In this document: piece by piece, positions 54,034 through 63,394 of the stretch
Numbering within the stretch: position 1 is the stretch's first letter
How the letters are laid out: every line of letters begins with the position of its first letter
Assembly (NCBI RefSeq): GCF_000484635.1
Contig: NZ_AXVM01000006.1
Span: 124,001-188,000 of the forward strand
DNA: 64,000 nt
Origin: Comamonas badia DSM 17552
GTDB taxonomy: Bacteria > Pseudomonadota > Gammaproteobacteria > Burkholderiales > Burkholderiaceae_C
Direction: 5' to 3'
The notes under the pieces: model-generated
Database searches by the model: none
The model's input: only the letters and a program-made list of their open reading frames with translations
Told to the model about the DNA's origin: nothing
Made by a program: the position numbers and the translations under genes

Positions 54034-54696
54034 TTGAAAACCATCCGTACACCCATCCCCGCCGACCGGCGCCGCCTGCTGCTGGCCGCGCTGGCGCTCG
54101 GCGCCATGGCCGCCTGCGGCCGGCGCGCACCCAAGGCGCAGGCCGTCCCCGCGGGCGCCACGGTGCTCGCGCTGGGGGATTCGCTGACGCAGGGCGTGGG
54201 CGCCGATCCGCAGCACGCCTATCCCGCCGTGCTGCGGGAGCTCAGCGGCTGGAACCTGGTCAATGCCGGCGTCTCGGGCGACACCAGCGCGCAGGCGCTC
54301 GCACGCCTGCCCGACTTGCTGGTCGAGCACCATCCGGCGCTGGTGCTGATCGGCCTGGGCGGCAATGATTTCCTGCGCCAGACGAGCGCCAGCGCCGCCA
54401 AGGACAATCTCCGCGCCGCCTGCCGAATGTCGCTGGACAGCGGCGCGCAGGTGGTGTTGATCGCGGTGCCGCAGTTCTCGCTGCTCGCCGCCAGCACCGG
54501 GAAGCTGAGCGATCACCCGCTCTACGCCGAACTGGCGAGCGAGCTGGAGATGCCCCTGTACGCGGGCGGCTGGTCCGAAGTGCTCGGCGACGCGCGCCTG
54601 CGCTCCGACCGGGTGCACGCCAATGCCGAGGGCTACCGTCAGTTCGCGGACGGCCTGGCGCGGCGGCTGCGAGAACTCGGGCTGCTCGCGCGCTGA
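54034..54696 (+). CDS. SGNH-family esterase/thioesterase lipoprotein (TesA-like arylesterase)
   Basis: 220 aa. Block I GDSLTQGVG, block III GLGGNDFLR and block V SDRVHANAEGY form the SGNH catalytic set. The N-terminus RRLLLAALALGAMAACGRR carries a lipobox AMAAC, so it is likely a lipoprotein rather than a free TesA. The start is a TTG at 54034, the only early start giving the signal; another in-frame ATG (AMAAC) is too late, so start confidence is moderate. Confidence 0.88.
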   Translation: MKTIRTPIPADRRRLLLAALALGAMAACGRRAPKAQAVPAGATVLALGDSLTQGVGADPQHAYPAVLRELSGWNLVNAGVSGDTSAQALARLPDLLVEHHPALVLIGLGGNDFLRQTSASAAKDNLRAACRMSLDSGAQVVLIAVPQFSLLAASTGKLSDHPLYAELASELEMPLYAGGWSEVLGDARLRSDRVHANAEGYRQFADGLARRLRELGLLAR

Positions 54697-54787
54697 GCCG
54701 CCCCGCATCGGGGCCGATGCGGCGTTGCGCAAGGCCGCTGGGTGATCCAGCTACAGGTCAGCTACGCTGCTCAGCGCCTCGTCCCGG

Positions 54788-55960
54788 CTACGTACGGCCG
54801 CGCGCCAGCCAATCGTCCAGCCGCCGCACCCCCAGCGCCAGCCGTGCCGCGTCCTTGGAGGCGAAACACCAGCGCAGCCAGCCTTCCCCCTCGGCGGAAA
54901 ATGCCGCGCCGGGTGCAAGGCCCAGGCCTGCCTCCAGCACCAGGCGCTTGGCCAGCTGCAGTGAATCGGCAAACCCATCGATGCGGACAAAGGCGTACAT
55001 CCCGCCCGGCGCACGGCTCGTGCGCACCCCCGGCAAGGCCTGCAGCGCGGGCACCAGCGCATCGCGGCAGGCGCGCATGTGGGCGACGATGCGCGGCGTG
55101 ATCTCCGCCACATGCTCCAGCGCCGCCAGCGCTCCCTGCTGCGCAAACACCGGCGCGCACGAAGTGTTGAATTCGATCACCTTGCCCATCTGCGCCGCCA
55201 TCGCGGGCGGCATCACCATCCAGCCCAGGCGCCAGCCGGTCATGAGGAAGGCCTTGGAAAAACTCTGCACCACCACCAGCCGGTCGTCTTGCGCCGCGAT
55301 GTCCAGAAACGACGGCGCGGCGCGGCTCTCGGTGTCGTCCCGGTAGTACAGCCGCTCGTACACCTCGTCGGACAAAATCCAGGTGCCGGTGCCGCGGCAA
55401 TGGTCCAGGATGGCCTGCTGCTCGGCGCGCGTGAGCGTCCAGCCCGTGGGGTTGTTGGGCGAGTTGAGCACCAAGAGGCGCGTGCGCGGCGTGATGGCCG
55501 CCAGCAGCTTCGCCAGATCCAGCGTCCACGCGCCGTCTTCCTGCGGCTGCAGGGCCACGCAGCGCAGCTGCGCGCCCATGATCTGCGGCTGCCCGGTGAG
55601 GTTGGGCCACACGGGCGTGACCACCACGACCTCATCACCCGCATCCACCAGCACCTGCATCGCGAGCATCAGCGCATTCACGCCGCCCGAGGTCACCGCG
55701 ATGCGCTCGGCCGCCACCGCGCCGCCATGCAGGCGCGAGCTGTAGTCGGCCAGCGCCTCGCGCAGCTCGGGCAGGCCCATGTTGTGCGCGTAGAACGTCT
55801 CGCCCGCCTGCAGCGAGGCTATTGCCGCGGCGAGAATCACTTCGGGCGTGGTTTCGTCGCTCTCGCCAAACCAGAAGGGCAGCACATCGGCGCGGCCCAT
55901 GCCCGCATTGGCGACTTCGCGGATTTTGGAGGCTTCAAGGTTCAGGATGGCACTGCGCAT
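54788..55960 (-). CDS. class I/II PLP-dependent aminotransferase
   Basis: 390 aa. PLP-binding features: TSGGVNALMLAMQVLVDAGD, LNSPNNPTGWTLTRAEQQAI, ILSDEVYERLYY and Schiff-base lysine in VQSFSKAFLMTGWRLGW. Aspartate-aminotransferase fold subgroup I; the substrate cannot be read from sequence. Divergent from rlmJ with 69 bp between starts. Confidence 0.92.
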   Translation of the reverse strand: MRSAILNLEASKIREVANAGMGRADVLPFWFGESDETTPEVILAAAIASLQAGETFYAHNMGLPELREALADYSSRLHGGAVAAERIAVTSGGVNALMLAMQVLVDAGDEVVVVTPVWPNLTGQPQIMGAQLRCVALQPQEDGAWTLDLAKLLAAITPRTRLLVLNSPNNPTGWTLTRAEQQAILDHCRGTGTWILSDEVYERLYYRDDTESRAAPSFLDIAAQDDRLVVVQSFSKAFLMTGWRLGWMVMPPAMAAQMGKVIEFNTSCAPVFAQQGALAALEHVAEITPRIVAHMRACRDALVPALQALPGVRTSRAPGGMYAFVRIDGFADSLQLAKRLVLEAGLGLAPGAAFSAEGEGWLRWCFASKDAARLALGVRRLDDWLARGRT

Positions 55961-56029
55961 GGTTCTCTTTCGTCAGGAGTTCAAGCATGGCACAGAACGC
56001 ATGTCCCCGTGCGGCTACCATTGCCGCCC

Positions 56030-56908
56030 ATGTTCAGTTACCGCCACGCCTTTCACGCCGGCAACCACGGCGATGTGCTCAAGCACACCGTGCTCATTGC
56101 CTGCCTGCGCCACCTCACGCTCAAGGAGACGGGGCTCACCGTGATCGACACGCACGCGGGCGCGGGCCTGTACCGGCTCGATGGCGACTACGCCCGCACC
56201 AGCGGCGAGGCGCTCGAGGGCGTGCAGCGCCTCTCCGGGGCTGCCGATCTGGCGCCCGCCTTGCAGGATTATCTGGAGGTGGTGCGCAGCTTCAACAGCA
56301 AAAGCGCGCTGCGCATTTACCCAGGATCACCCTTCATCACCCAGCGGCTTCTCCGCCCGCAAGACCGGCTGCGGCTGTTTGAAATTCACCCCAGCGATTT
56401 GCCTACGCTGGTACGCAACGTGGCGCAGCTGGAGGCGGACAGGCAAATCACCGTGTACTCCGAAGACGGCTTTGAGGGCATCAAGAAATTACTGCCTCCA
56501 CAGCCCCGCCGCGCCCTGCTGCTCTGCGATCCAAGCTATGAATTGAAGAGTGATTACGCCCGCGTGCACGCCCTGCTGCAGGAAGCCATCAAGCGCTTTG
56601 CCACCGGCTGCTACGCCGTGTGGTACCCCGTGATCGCCCGGCCCGAAGCGCACGAACTGCCCCGGCGCCTGAAGGCGCTGGCCGCGCGCGCGGGCAAGCC
56701 CTGGCTGCATGCCACCCTCACCGTGAAATCGGCGCGCGTGCGCAAGCTCGAAGACGGCAGCGAGCAGCGCCCGGGCCTGCCGGGCAGCGGCATGTTTCTG
56801 GTGAACCCGCCGTATCTGCTGCAGGAGCAGCTGCAGGCGGCGCTGCCGCAGATGGCCGAGCTGCTGGCGCAGGACGACCACGCCAGCCACCTGCTGGAAA
56901 CGGGCTGA
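56030..56908 (+). CDS. rlmJ: 23S rRNA (adenine2030-N6)-methyltransferase RlmJ
   Basis: 292 aa. FSYRHAFHAGNHGDVLKHTV and VIDTHAGAGLYRLDG (SAM site) are diagnostic. The catalytic (D/N)PPY motif reads LLLCDPSYELKSDY, so the second Pro is Ser. It methylates A2030 of 23S rRNA. ATG 56030 fits the family start; the in-frame extension to 55079 crosses the aminotransferase antisense and is rejected. Confidence 0.94.
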   Translation: MFSYRHAFHAGNHGDVLKHTVLIACLRHLTLKETGLTVIDTHAGAGLYRLDGDYARTSGEALEGVQRLSGAADLAPALQDYLEVVRSFNSKSALRIYPGSPFITQRLLRPQDRLRLFEIHPSDLPTLVRNVAQLEADRQITVYSEDGFEGIKKLLPPQPRRALLLCDPSYELKSDYARVHALLQEAIKRFATGCYAVWYPVIARPEAHELPRRLKALAARAGKPWLHATLTVKSARVRKLEDGSEQRPGLPGSGMFLVNPPYLLQEQLQAALPQMAELLAQDDHASHLLETG

Positions 56909-56924
56909 AGGCCGCCCCCTGTGG

Positions 56925-57608
56925 CTACTTGCGTTTCAGCCCCTGGCCGGATGCCTTCTTGAGCCCCAGCGGGGCAGCAGCAGGCGAAGGCGAGCGGCTC
57001 GCGGGCTCCAGACTGCGCTCCGCCTGCTGCGCCCCGACGTCCTCGCCCAGCGCGGGCACGCAATCCTCGCCGTCGTCGTCCACCAGCCACAGTTCCACGG
57101 GCTTGATGCCGAGGCCGATCATGCCCAGCTCCTGCGCAGCCGCCTGGCTCAGATCCACCACACGATCGCCCGCACCGCCAAACGGCCCGCGGTCGTTGAT
57201 GCGCACCATCACCGTCTTGCCGGTGACCAGGCTGCGCACGCACACCCTGGTGCCAAACGGCAGCGTGCGGTGCGCGGCAGTGAAACCCATGCGATCAAAC
57301 CGCTCGCCGCTGGCCGTGCGCCGCCCGTGCAGGCCAGGGCCGTACCACGAAGCCAGCCCTTGGTCGAGCAACTGGTACTCCGGCTTTGCCGATTCAACCT
57401 CGGGCGGCGCAGCCGGCGCAGGGGCCTGTGCCACTTCAGACGCTGGCGGCGTGAATGGCCGCTCCACAGGCTGCGCCGTCTGCTCAGGCAGCCGTACCGC
57501 GCGGCGCGGCACGTCCGGCGCAGCATCGGTGCTCTCAGGCACCGGCAGCGCGCAGGCCACCAGCAACAGGACCAAGGCACAGACAGACGCCAGGCGCGGC
57601 GCACGCAT
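56925..57608 (-). CDS. rlpA: septal ring lytic transglycosylase-like lipoprotein RlpA
   Basis: 227 aa. Lipobox LLVAC at about residue 18, a Pro/Ala/Glu-rich linker, then the double-psi beta-barrel (GLASWYGPGLHGRRTASGER, AAHRTLPFGTRVCVRSLVTG, VRINDRGPFGGAGDRVVDLS). RlpA cleaves naked glycan strands at the septum. No SPOR domain is visible at the C-terminus. ATG 57608 overlaps the metF stop by one base (TGATG). Confidence 0.92.
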   Translation of the reverse strand: MRAPRLASVCALVLLLVACALPVPESTDAAPDVPRRAVRLPEQTAQPVERPFTPPASEVAQAPAPAAPPEVESAKPEYQLLDQGLASWYGPGLHGRRTASGERFDRMGFTAAHRTLPFGTRVCVRSLVTGKTVMVRINDRGPFGGAGDRVVDLSQAAAQELGMIGLGIKPVELWLVDDDGEDCVPALGEDVGAQQAERSLEPASRSPSPAAAPLGLKKASGQGLKRK

Positions 57609-58444
57609 CACGCGGGCCCCACTCCCAGACGATGGCACAGCTCCAGCGTCGCCGCGCTCTGGTTCATGGTGTAGAAGTGCAGCGCGGGCGCGCCGCCAGC
57701 CACCAGCTGCTCGCACAGCCGCGCCACCACATCCAGGCCAAAGGCGCGAATGCTGGCCACATCATCCCCAAAGCCCTGCAGCCGCAGGCGCAGCCAGCGC
57801 GGCACCTCGGCGCCGCAGGCATCCGAAAAGCGCAGCAGCTGGGTGGAGCCGAGGATGGGCATGATGCCCGGAACGATGGGCACATCCAGCCCCGCGCGGC
57901 GGGCTTCATCGACGAAGCGGAAATACGCATCGGCGTTGAAGAAATACTGCGTGATCGCCGCATCGGCCCCGGCATGCACCTTGGCCGCGAAGGCCTTGAG
58001 GTCGGCCTCGGGCGAACGCGCCTGCGGATGCGTCTCGGGATAGGCCGCCACCTCGATATGAAAATGCCTGCCGGTCTCTTCACGGATGAAGGCCACGAGG
58101 TCGCTCGCGTACTGAAACGCGCCCCCCATGCCGTAGCCGCTGGGCAGGTCGCCGCGCAGCGCCACCAGGCGATTCACCCCCATGGCCCTGAGCTCGGCGA
58201 GCTGCTCGCGCACCTTCTCGCGCGTGGCGCCTATGCAGGAAAAATGCGAGGCCGCGGGCACACCTTCGGCCAGAATCTCCTGCACGGCGGCAAAGGTGCC
58301 CGCCTGCGTGGAGCCGCCCGCGCCGTAGGTGACCGAGCAGAACTCGGGCTGGAGCCGATAGAGCTGCTCGCGCACCACGCGCAGCTTGCCCACGCCTTCG
58401 GGCGTCTTGGGCGGGAAGAATTCAAAACTGACAGGGACAGCCAT
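57608..58444 (-). CDS. metF: 5,10-methylenetetrahydrofolate reductase MetF
   Basis: 278 aa. VPVSFEFFPPKTPEGVGKLR, CSVTYGAGGSTQAGTFAAVQ, DAAITQYFFNADAYFRFVDE. Flavoprotein making 5-methyl-THF for methionine synthesis. The start at ATG 58444 rather than a GTG one codon upstream. Follows ahcY by 12 bp, linking methyl-cycle genes under the SAH riboswitch. Confidence 0.96.
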   Translation of the reverse strand: MAVPVSFEFFPPKTPEGVGKLRVVREQLYRLQPEFCSVTYGAGGSTQAGTFAAVQEILAEGVPAASHFSCIGATREKVREQLAELRAMGVNRLVALRGDLPSGYGMGGAFQYASDLVAFIREETGRHFHIEVAAYPETHPQARSPEADLKAFAAKVHAGADAAITQYFFNADAYFRFVDEARRAGLDVPIVPGIMPILGSTQLLRFSDACGAEVPRWLRLRLQGFGDDVASIRAFGLDVVARLCEQLVAGGAPALHFYTMNQSAATLELCHRLGVGPA

Positions 58445-58456
58445 CACGCCCCCGCC

Positions 58457-59884
<1,428 letters not shown>

Positions 59885-59960
59885 GGTGGGGTCCTTCACG
59901 GTAGAAGTTGAACCACGCCACCGGGCACCGACAAGAGCAATCACCGCACCGGCACAGCGT

Positions 59961-60034
59961 GGGTGAGCGTCGTTGCAGAGGAAAGGATTTCCGAGCCTCG
60001 CACCCGGCTTGGGGTGCTGCAACGCTCCTCGGAA
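59961..60034 (-). ncRNA. SAH riboswitch controlling ahcY-metF
   Basis: Minus strand reads CCGAGGAGCGTTGCAGC, CCAAGCCGGGTGCGAGGCTC-GG, then GCAACGACGCTCACCC, the SAH-aptamer pseudoknot elements seen upstream of ahcY in beta- and gammaproteobacteria. It activates expression when SAH rises. It ends 77 bp before the ahcY start. Confidence 0.93.
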
Positions 60035-60045
60035 ATGAGGCGCAA

Positions 60046-60051
60046 ATTATA
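60046..60051 (-). promoter_or_regulatory. -10 element for ahcY
   Basis: TATAAT on the minus strand, preceded by CCGG, about 13 bp before the SAH riboswitch start. No good -35 seen at 17 bp. Confidence 0.5.
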
Positions 60052-60063
60052 CCGGCGCATGTT

Positions 60064-60091
60064 TTGGCAAACCTTGCCAAGCTTTTACAAT
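60064..60091 (+). promoter_or_regulatory. promoter and operator-like palindrome of the parDE pair
   Basis: TTGGCAA-ACC-TTGCCAA (60064-60080) is a perfect 7-bp inverted repeat. TTGGCA also serves as -35, with TACAAT at 60086-60091 after 16 bp. ParD-type antitoxins usually bind such repeats for autoregulation. It could also affect the divergent ahcY promoter. Confidence 0.6.
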
Positions 60092-60099
60092 GGAGCGCC

Positions 60100-60372
60100 A
60101 TGAGCACCGTCACCATGAACATCTCGCTTTCCGATGAGCTGAAGGCCTTTGTAGATGCCCGCGTGCAGGCGCGCGGCTACAGCAGCACCAGCGAATACAT
60201 GCGCGACCTGGTGCGCCGCGACGAAGAGCGCGCATCCGAGGAGCGGTTTCGGGCACTGATTCAGGAGGGTGTTGATTCAGGTATCGATCCACGCCCCTGG
60301 AGCGAACTGCGCGATGACTGGACTGCCCGCATCGCTGCAGCCCGTGCCATCAAGGCCACGGCGAGTTTGTGA
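60100..60372 (+). CDS. ParD-like type II antitoxin
   Basis: 90 aa. STVTMNISLSDELKAFVDAR is the ribbon-helix-helix DNA-binding half, and VRRDEERASEERFRALIQEG, DSGIDPRPWSELRDDWTARI the toxin-wrapping tail typical of ParD/CopG antitoxins. ATG 60100 follows GGAG. Overlaps the toxin gene (GTGA). Represses its own operon in this family. Confidence 0.88.
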   Translation: MSTVTMNISLSDELKAFVDARVQARGYSSTSEYMRDLVRRDEERASEERFRALIQEGVDSGIDPRPWSELRDDWTARIAAARAIKATASL

Positions 60373-60677
60373 CGCCTGTTGCTCTATCTACCCAGGCCAC
60401 CAGAGACCTGGAGCAAGCCTTTGTTTACTACTTCGATGTCGCAAATTTGGCCCTGCCCGAGCGTTTCAGGGATGAAGTAGATGCTGCGCTGAACCATATT
60501 GCCGAGCATCCGGGCACCGGATCCACCCGATACGCGCTTCAAGGTGATGCCACACCATTGCGTTTCTGGACTTTGCGCCGATTCCCCTTCGCCATCTTCT
60601 ACACCGAACACCCCGACCACATCACCGTAGTGCGCGTGCTGCATCAGTCGTCCGACCTGCCCCACCACCTGAATTGA
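60369..60677 (+). CDS. ParE-like toxin (RelE/ParE superfamily)
   Basis: 102 aa. LSTQATRDLEQAFVYYFDVA, ALNHIAEHPGTGSTRYALQG and RRFPFAIFYTEHPDHITVVR, VLHQSSDLPHHL match the ParE fold with the closing alpha/beta pattern. ParE toxins inhibit DNA gyrase; here homology only. GTG start. Located 16 bp before prfC. Confidence 0.88.
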   Translation: MTPVALSTQATRDLEQAFVYYFDVANLALPERFRDEVDAALNHIAEHPGTGSTRYALQGDATPLRFWTLRRFPFAIFYTEHPDHITVVRVLHQSSDLPHHLN

Positions 60678-60692
60678 TCCACCGAGAACCCC

Positions 60693-62318
60693 GTGTCCTT
60701 TGCCTCTGAAACCCGGCGCCGCCGCACCTTTGCCATCATCTCCCACCCCGACGCCGGCAAGACCACGCTGACCGAAAAACTACTGCTTTTTTCCGGCGCG
60801 ATCCAGATCGCCGGAGCGGTGAAGGGTCGCAAGGCCAGCCGCCACGCGACCAGCGACTGGATGGAGATCGAGAAGCAGCGCGGCATCTCAGTGGCCTCGT
60901 CGGTCATGCAGATGAGCTACCGCGAGCACGTCATCAACCTGCTCGACACCCCCGGCCACAAGGATTTCAGCGAGGACACCTACCGCGTGCTCACGGCCGT
61001 CGATTCGGCGCTGATGGTGATCGACGCCGCCAACGGCGTGGAATCGCAGACGCGCCGCCTGATCGAGGTCTGCCGCCAGCGCGACACGCCCATCATCACC
61101 TTCGTCAACAAGATGGACCGCGAAGTGCGCGACGCGCTCGACATCCTGGACGAAGTGGAGCGCGAACTGGGCATGCCCTGCTGCCCCATCACCTGGCCCG
61201 TGGGCCACGGCAAGACCTTTGGCGGCATCATCGACCTTCGCACCCGCACGATGACGGTGTTCCAGGCCGGCACGGAAAAGCGCCCGCAGGATTTCGAGGT
61301 CATCCCGCTCACCGAAACCGAGACGCTGCGCCAGCGCTTCGGCAGCGCCTTCGACGAAGCGCTGGAGAGCATGGAGCTGGCCGTCGGCGCATCGGCCGCA
61401 TGGAACCACGAACAATTCCTGGCCGCCCAGCTCACCCCGGTGTTCTTCGGCTCGGGCGTGAACAATTTCGGCGTGCAGGAAGTGCTCAACGCGGTGGTGG
61501 ACATGTCGCCCCCGCCCGGCCCGCGCAAGGCCTGGCAGGAGGTGAACCGCCAGCGCGAGGAAGTCACCATCCGCCCCGAGGACGAGAGTTTCTCGGGCGT
61601 GGTCTTCAAGGTGCAGGCCAACATGGACGCCAACCACCGCGACCGCATCGCCTTCGTGCGCGTGGCCAGCGGCAAATACACCCCCGGCATGAAGATGAAG
61701 GTGCAGCGCACCGGCAAGGAGCTGCGCCCCACCAGCGTCGTCACCTTCATGAGCCAGCGGCGCGAGGCCGTCGACGAGGCCTACGCCGGCGACATCATCG
61801 GCTTCACCATCCACGGCGGCGTGCAGCTGGGCGACTCGATCACCGACGGTCCCAACCTGCAGTTCACCGGCCTGCCCTTCTTCGCGCCCGAAATGTTCAC
61901 CACCGTGGTGCTCAAGAACCCGCTGCGCACCAAGCAGTTGCAGCAGGGCCTGATGCAGCTGGGCGAAGAGGGCGCGATCCAGGTCTTCAAGCCCGACGCC
62001 GGCGGCAACATGCTGCTGGGCGCCGTCGGCCAGCTGCAGTTCGAGGTGGTGCAGCACCGCCTGAAGACCGAATACGACTGCGACGTGCGCCTGGAGGGCT
62101 GCCAGTACACCGGCGCGCGCTGGATCACGGCCAACACGCCCGCCGAGCTGCGCGAGTTCGAGAACGCCTACCCGCTGCGCATGGCGCACGACGCGGCCGA
62201 TGCGTTGGCCTACCTGTGCACCAGCCCGTATGACGTGCGGCTGGCGCAGGAGCGATTTCCGAAGATTCACTTTCATCCGCTGAGGGAACACGCGGGGTTG
62301 GCGCTGCAGGCGGGCTGA
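60693..62318 (+). CDS. prfC: peptide chain release factor 3
   Basis: 541 aa. ISHPDAGKTTLTEKLLLFSG (G1), DTPGHKDFSEDTYRVL (G3), NKMDRE (G4), and RRREAVDEAYAGDIIGFT-type domain II (RREAVDEAYAGDIIGFTIHG). GTPase removing RF1/RF2 from the ribosome. GTG start just after parE. Overlaps the acyltransferase by one base. Confidence 0.97.
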   Translation: MSFASETRRRRTFAIISHPDAGKTTLTEKLLLFSGAIQIAGAVKGRKASRHATSDWMEIEKQRGISVASSVMQMSYREHVINLLDTPGHKDFSEDTYRVLTAVDSALMVIDAANGVESQTRRLIEVCRQRDTPIITFVNKMDREVRDALDILDEVERELGMPCCPITWPVGHGKTFGGIIDLRTRTMTVFQAGTEKRPQDFEVIPLTETETLRQRFGSAFDEALESMELAVGASAAWNHEQFLAAQLTPVFFGSGVNNFGVQEVLNAVVDMSPPPGPRKAWQEVNRQREEVTIRPEDESFSGVVFKVQANMDANHRDRIAFVRVASGKYTPGMKMKVQRTGKELRPTSVVTFMSQRREAVDEAYAGDIIGFTIHGGVQLGDSITDGPNLQFTGLPFFAPEMFTTVVLKNPLRTKQLQQGLMQLGEEGAIQVFKPDAGGNMLLGAVGQLQFEVVQHRLKTEYDCDVRLEGCQYTGARWITANTPAELREFENAYPLRMAHDAADALAYLCTSPYDVRLAQERFPKIHFHPLREHAGLALQAG

Positions 62319-63394
62319 TGATGGATGTGGCGCCCTCGGTGCGCGATGCGAGGGCTGAAAGCAGTGCCCGCGCAGACCGCAGCCATTACAACAACTTCGA
62401 TGCCATACGCATCGTCGCCGCGTTCCTGGTGCTCTACAGCCACCAGTTCGCGCTGACCGGCCGGCCCGAGCCCTCCTTCCTCGGGCTGCACAGCTGGGGT
62501 GGCCTGGCGGTAATCGTGTTTTTCGTGGTCAGCGGCTATCTCGTCACCAGCAGCTGGTACAACGACCCCAACGTTCTGCGCTTCGCCGCCCGGCGCATTC
62601 TGCGACTGTGGCCCGCGCTGACGGTCATTGTGGTGCTCACTGCCTACGGCCTGGGGGCCTGGGTGACGGCGCTGCCCCTGGGGGACTACTGGAAACATCC
62701 CGCCACGCTCGACTATCTGCGCATCCTCAAGATGCAGATTCACTACGTGCTGCCCGGCGTCTTCACCAATAACCCCTATGCGGGGGGCGTCAATGGCTCA
62801 CTCTGGACCATTCCGCTGGAAGTGCGTTGCTACGTGGTGCTGGCTCTTGCCGGCTTGTTGCAGTTGCTGCGCTGGCGCACCATCTGGCTGGCGCTCATCG
62901 CCGTCTACCTGGCCTGGTTCCTGTTCAAGAGCAGCGCCGACGTAACCGGGCATGTGCATTACGGGCGAGAACTCAGCGCGTTCTTTCTGTGCGGCTCGGC
63001 ATTGTTCCTGCTCAAGCAGCGCTGGGAGCGCCGCCCGCTGGCGTGGCTGCTTGGCCTGGGCGCACTGGGGCTGCTCCTCTGGTGGGCGAGGTGGCGCTAC
63101 ACCGCCACGCTCGCGACGCTGCCGCTGGTGATTCTGTACATGGGCACCCGCTCTACGCCGGTGATCCGCCGCTTCGGCCGGTGGGGAGATCCATCGTACG
63201 GCGCGTACCTGATTGCATTCCCGGTACAGCAAACCGTCACTTTCTATACGTGGCCCACACTCGGCTTCGCGGGGACTCTCATGCTGGCTCTAGGAGTAAC
63301 TACTGTACTTGCCTACACAAGCTGGCACGGAATCGAAAAACAGGCTTTGAAGTGGAAACCGTCCAAGTCAAAAATTCCGGAGAAAAACCATTGA
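62318..63394 (+). CDS. acyltransferase-3 family membrane protein (OafA/YrhL-like)
   Basis: 358 aa with about ten helices. NNFDAIRIVAAFLVLYSHQF carries the catalytic-region His, IVFFVVSGYLVTSSWY, RRILRLWPALTVIVVLTAYG and NGSLWTIPLEVRCYVVLALA are family signatures. Such proteins O-acylate cell-surface sugars. ATG overlaps the prfC stop (TGATG). The last 20 codons become AT-richer, matching the membrane gene that follows. Confidence 0.92.
   Translation: MMDVAPSVRDARAESSARADRSHYNNFDAIRIVAAFLVLYSHQFALTGRPEPSFLGLHSWGGLAVIVFFVVSGYLVTSSWYNDPNVLRFAARRILRLWPALTVIVVLTAYGLGAWVTALPLGDYWKHPATLDYLRILKMQIHYVLPGVFTNNPYAGGVNGSLWTIPLEVRCYVVLALAGLLQLLRWRTIWLALIAVYLAWFLFKSSADVTGHVHYGRELSAFFLCGSALFLLKQRWERRPLAWLLGLGALGLLLWWARWRYTATLATLPLVILYMGTRSTPVIRRFGRWGDPSYGAYLIAFPVQQTVTFYTWPTLGFAGTLMLALGVTTVLAYTSWHGIEKQALKWKPSKSKIPEKNH

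Noticed and set aside
60888-62291. 467-codon open frame opposite prfC
   Set aside because: The plus strand encodes a complete release factor 3; the antisense frame has no recognisable domains.
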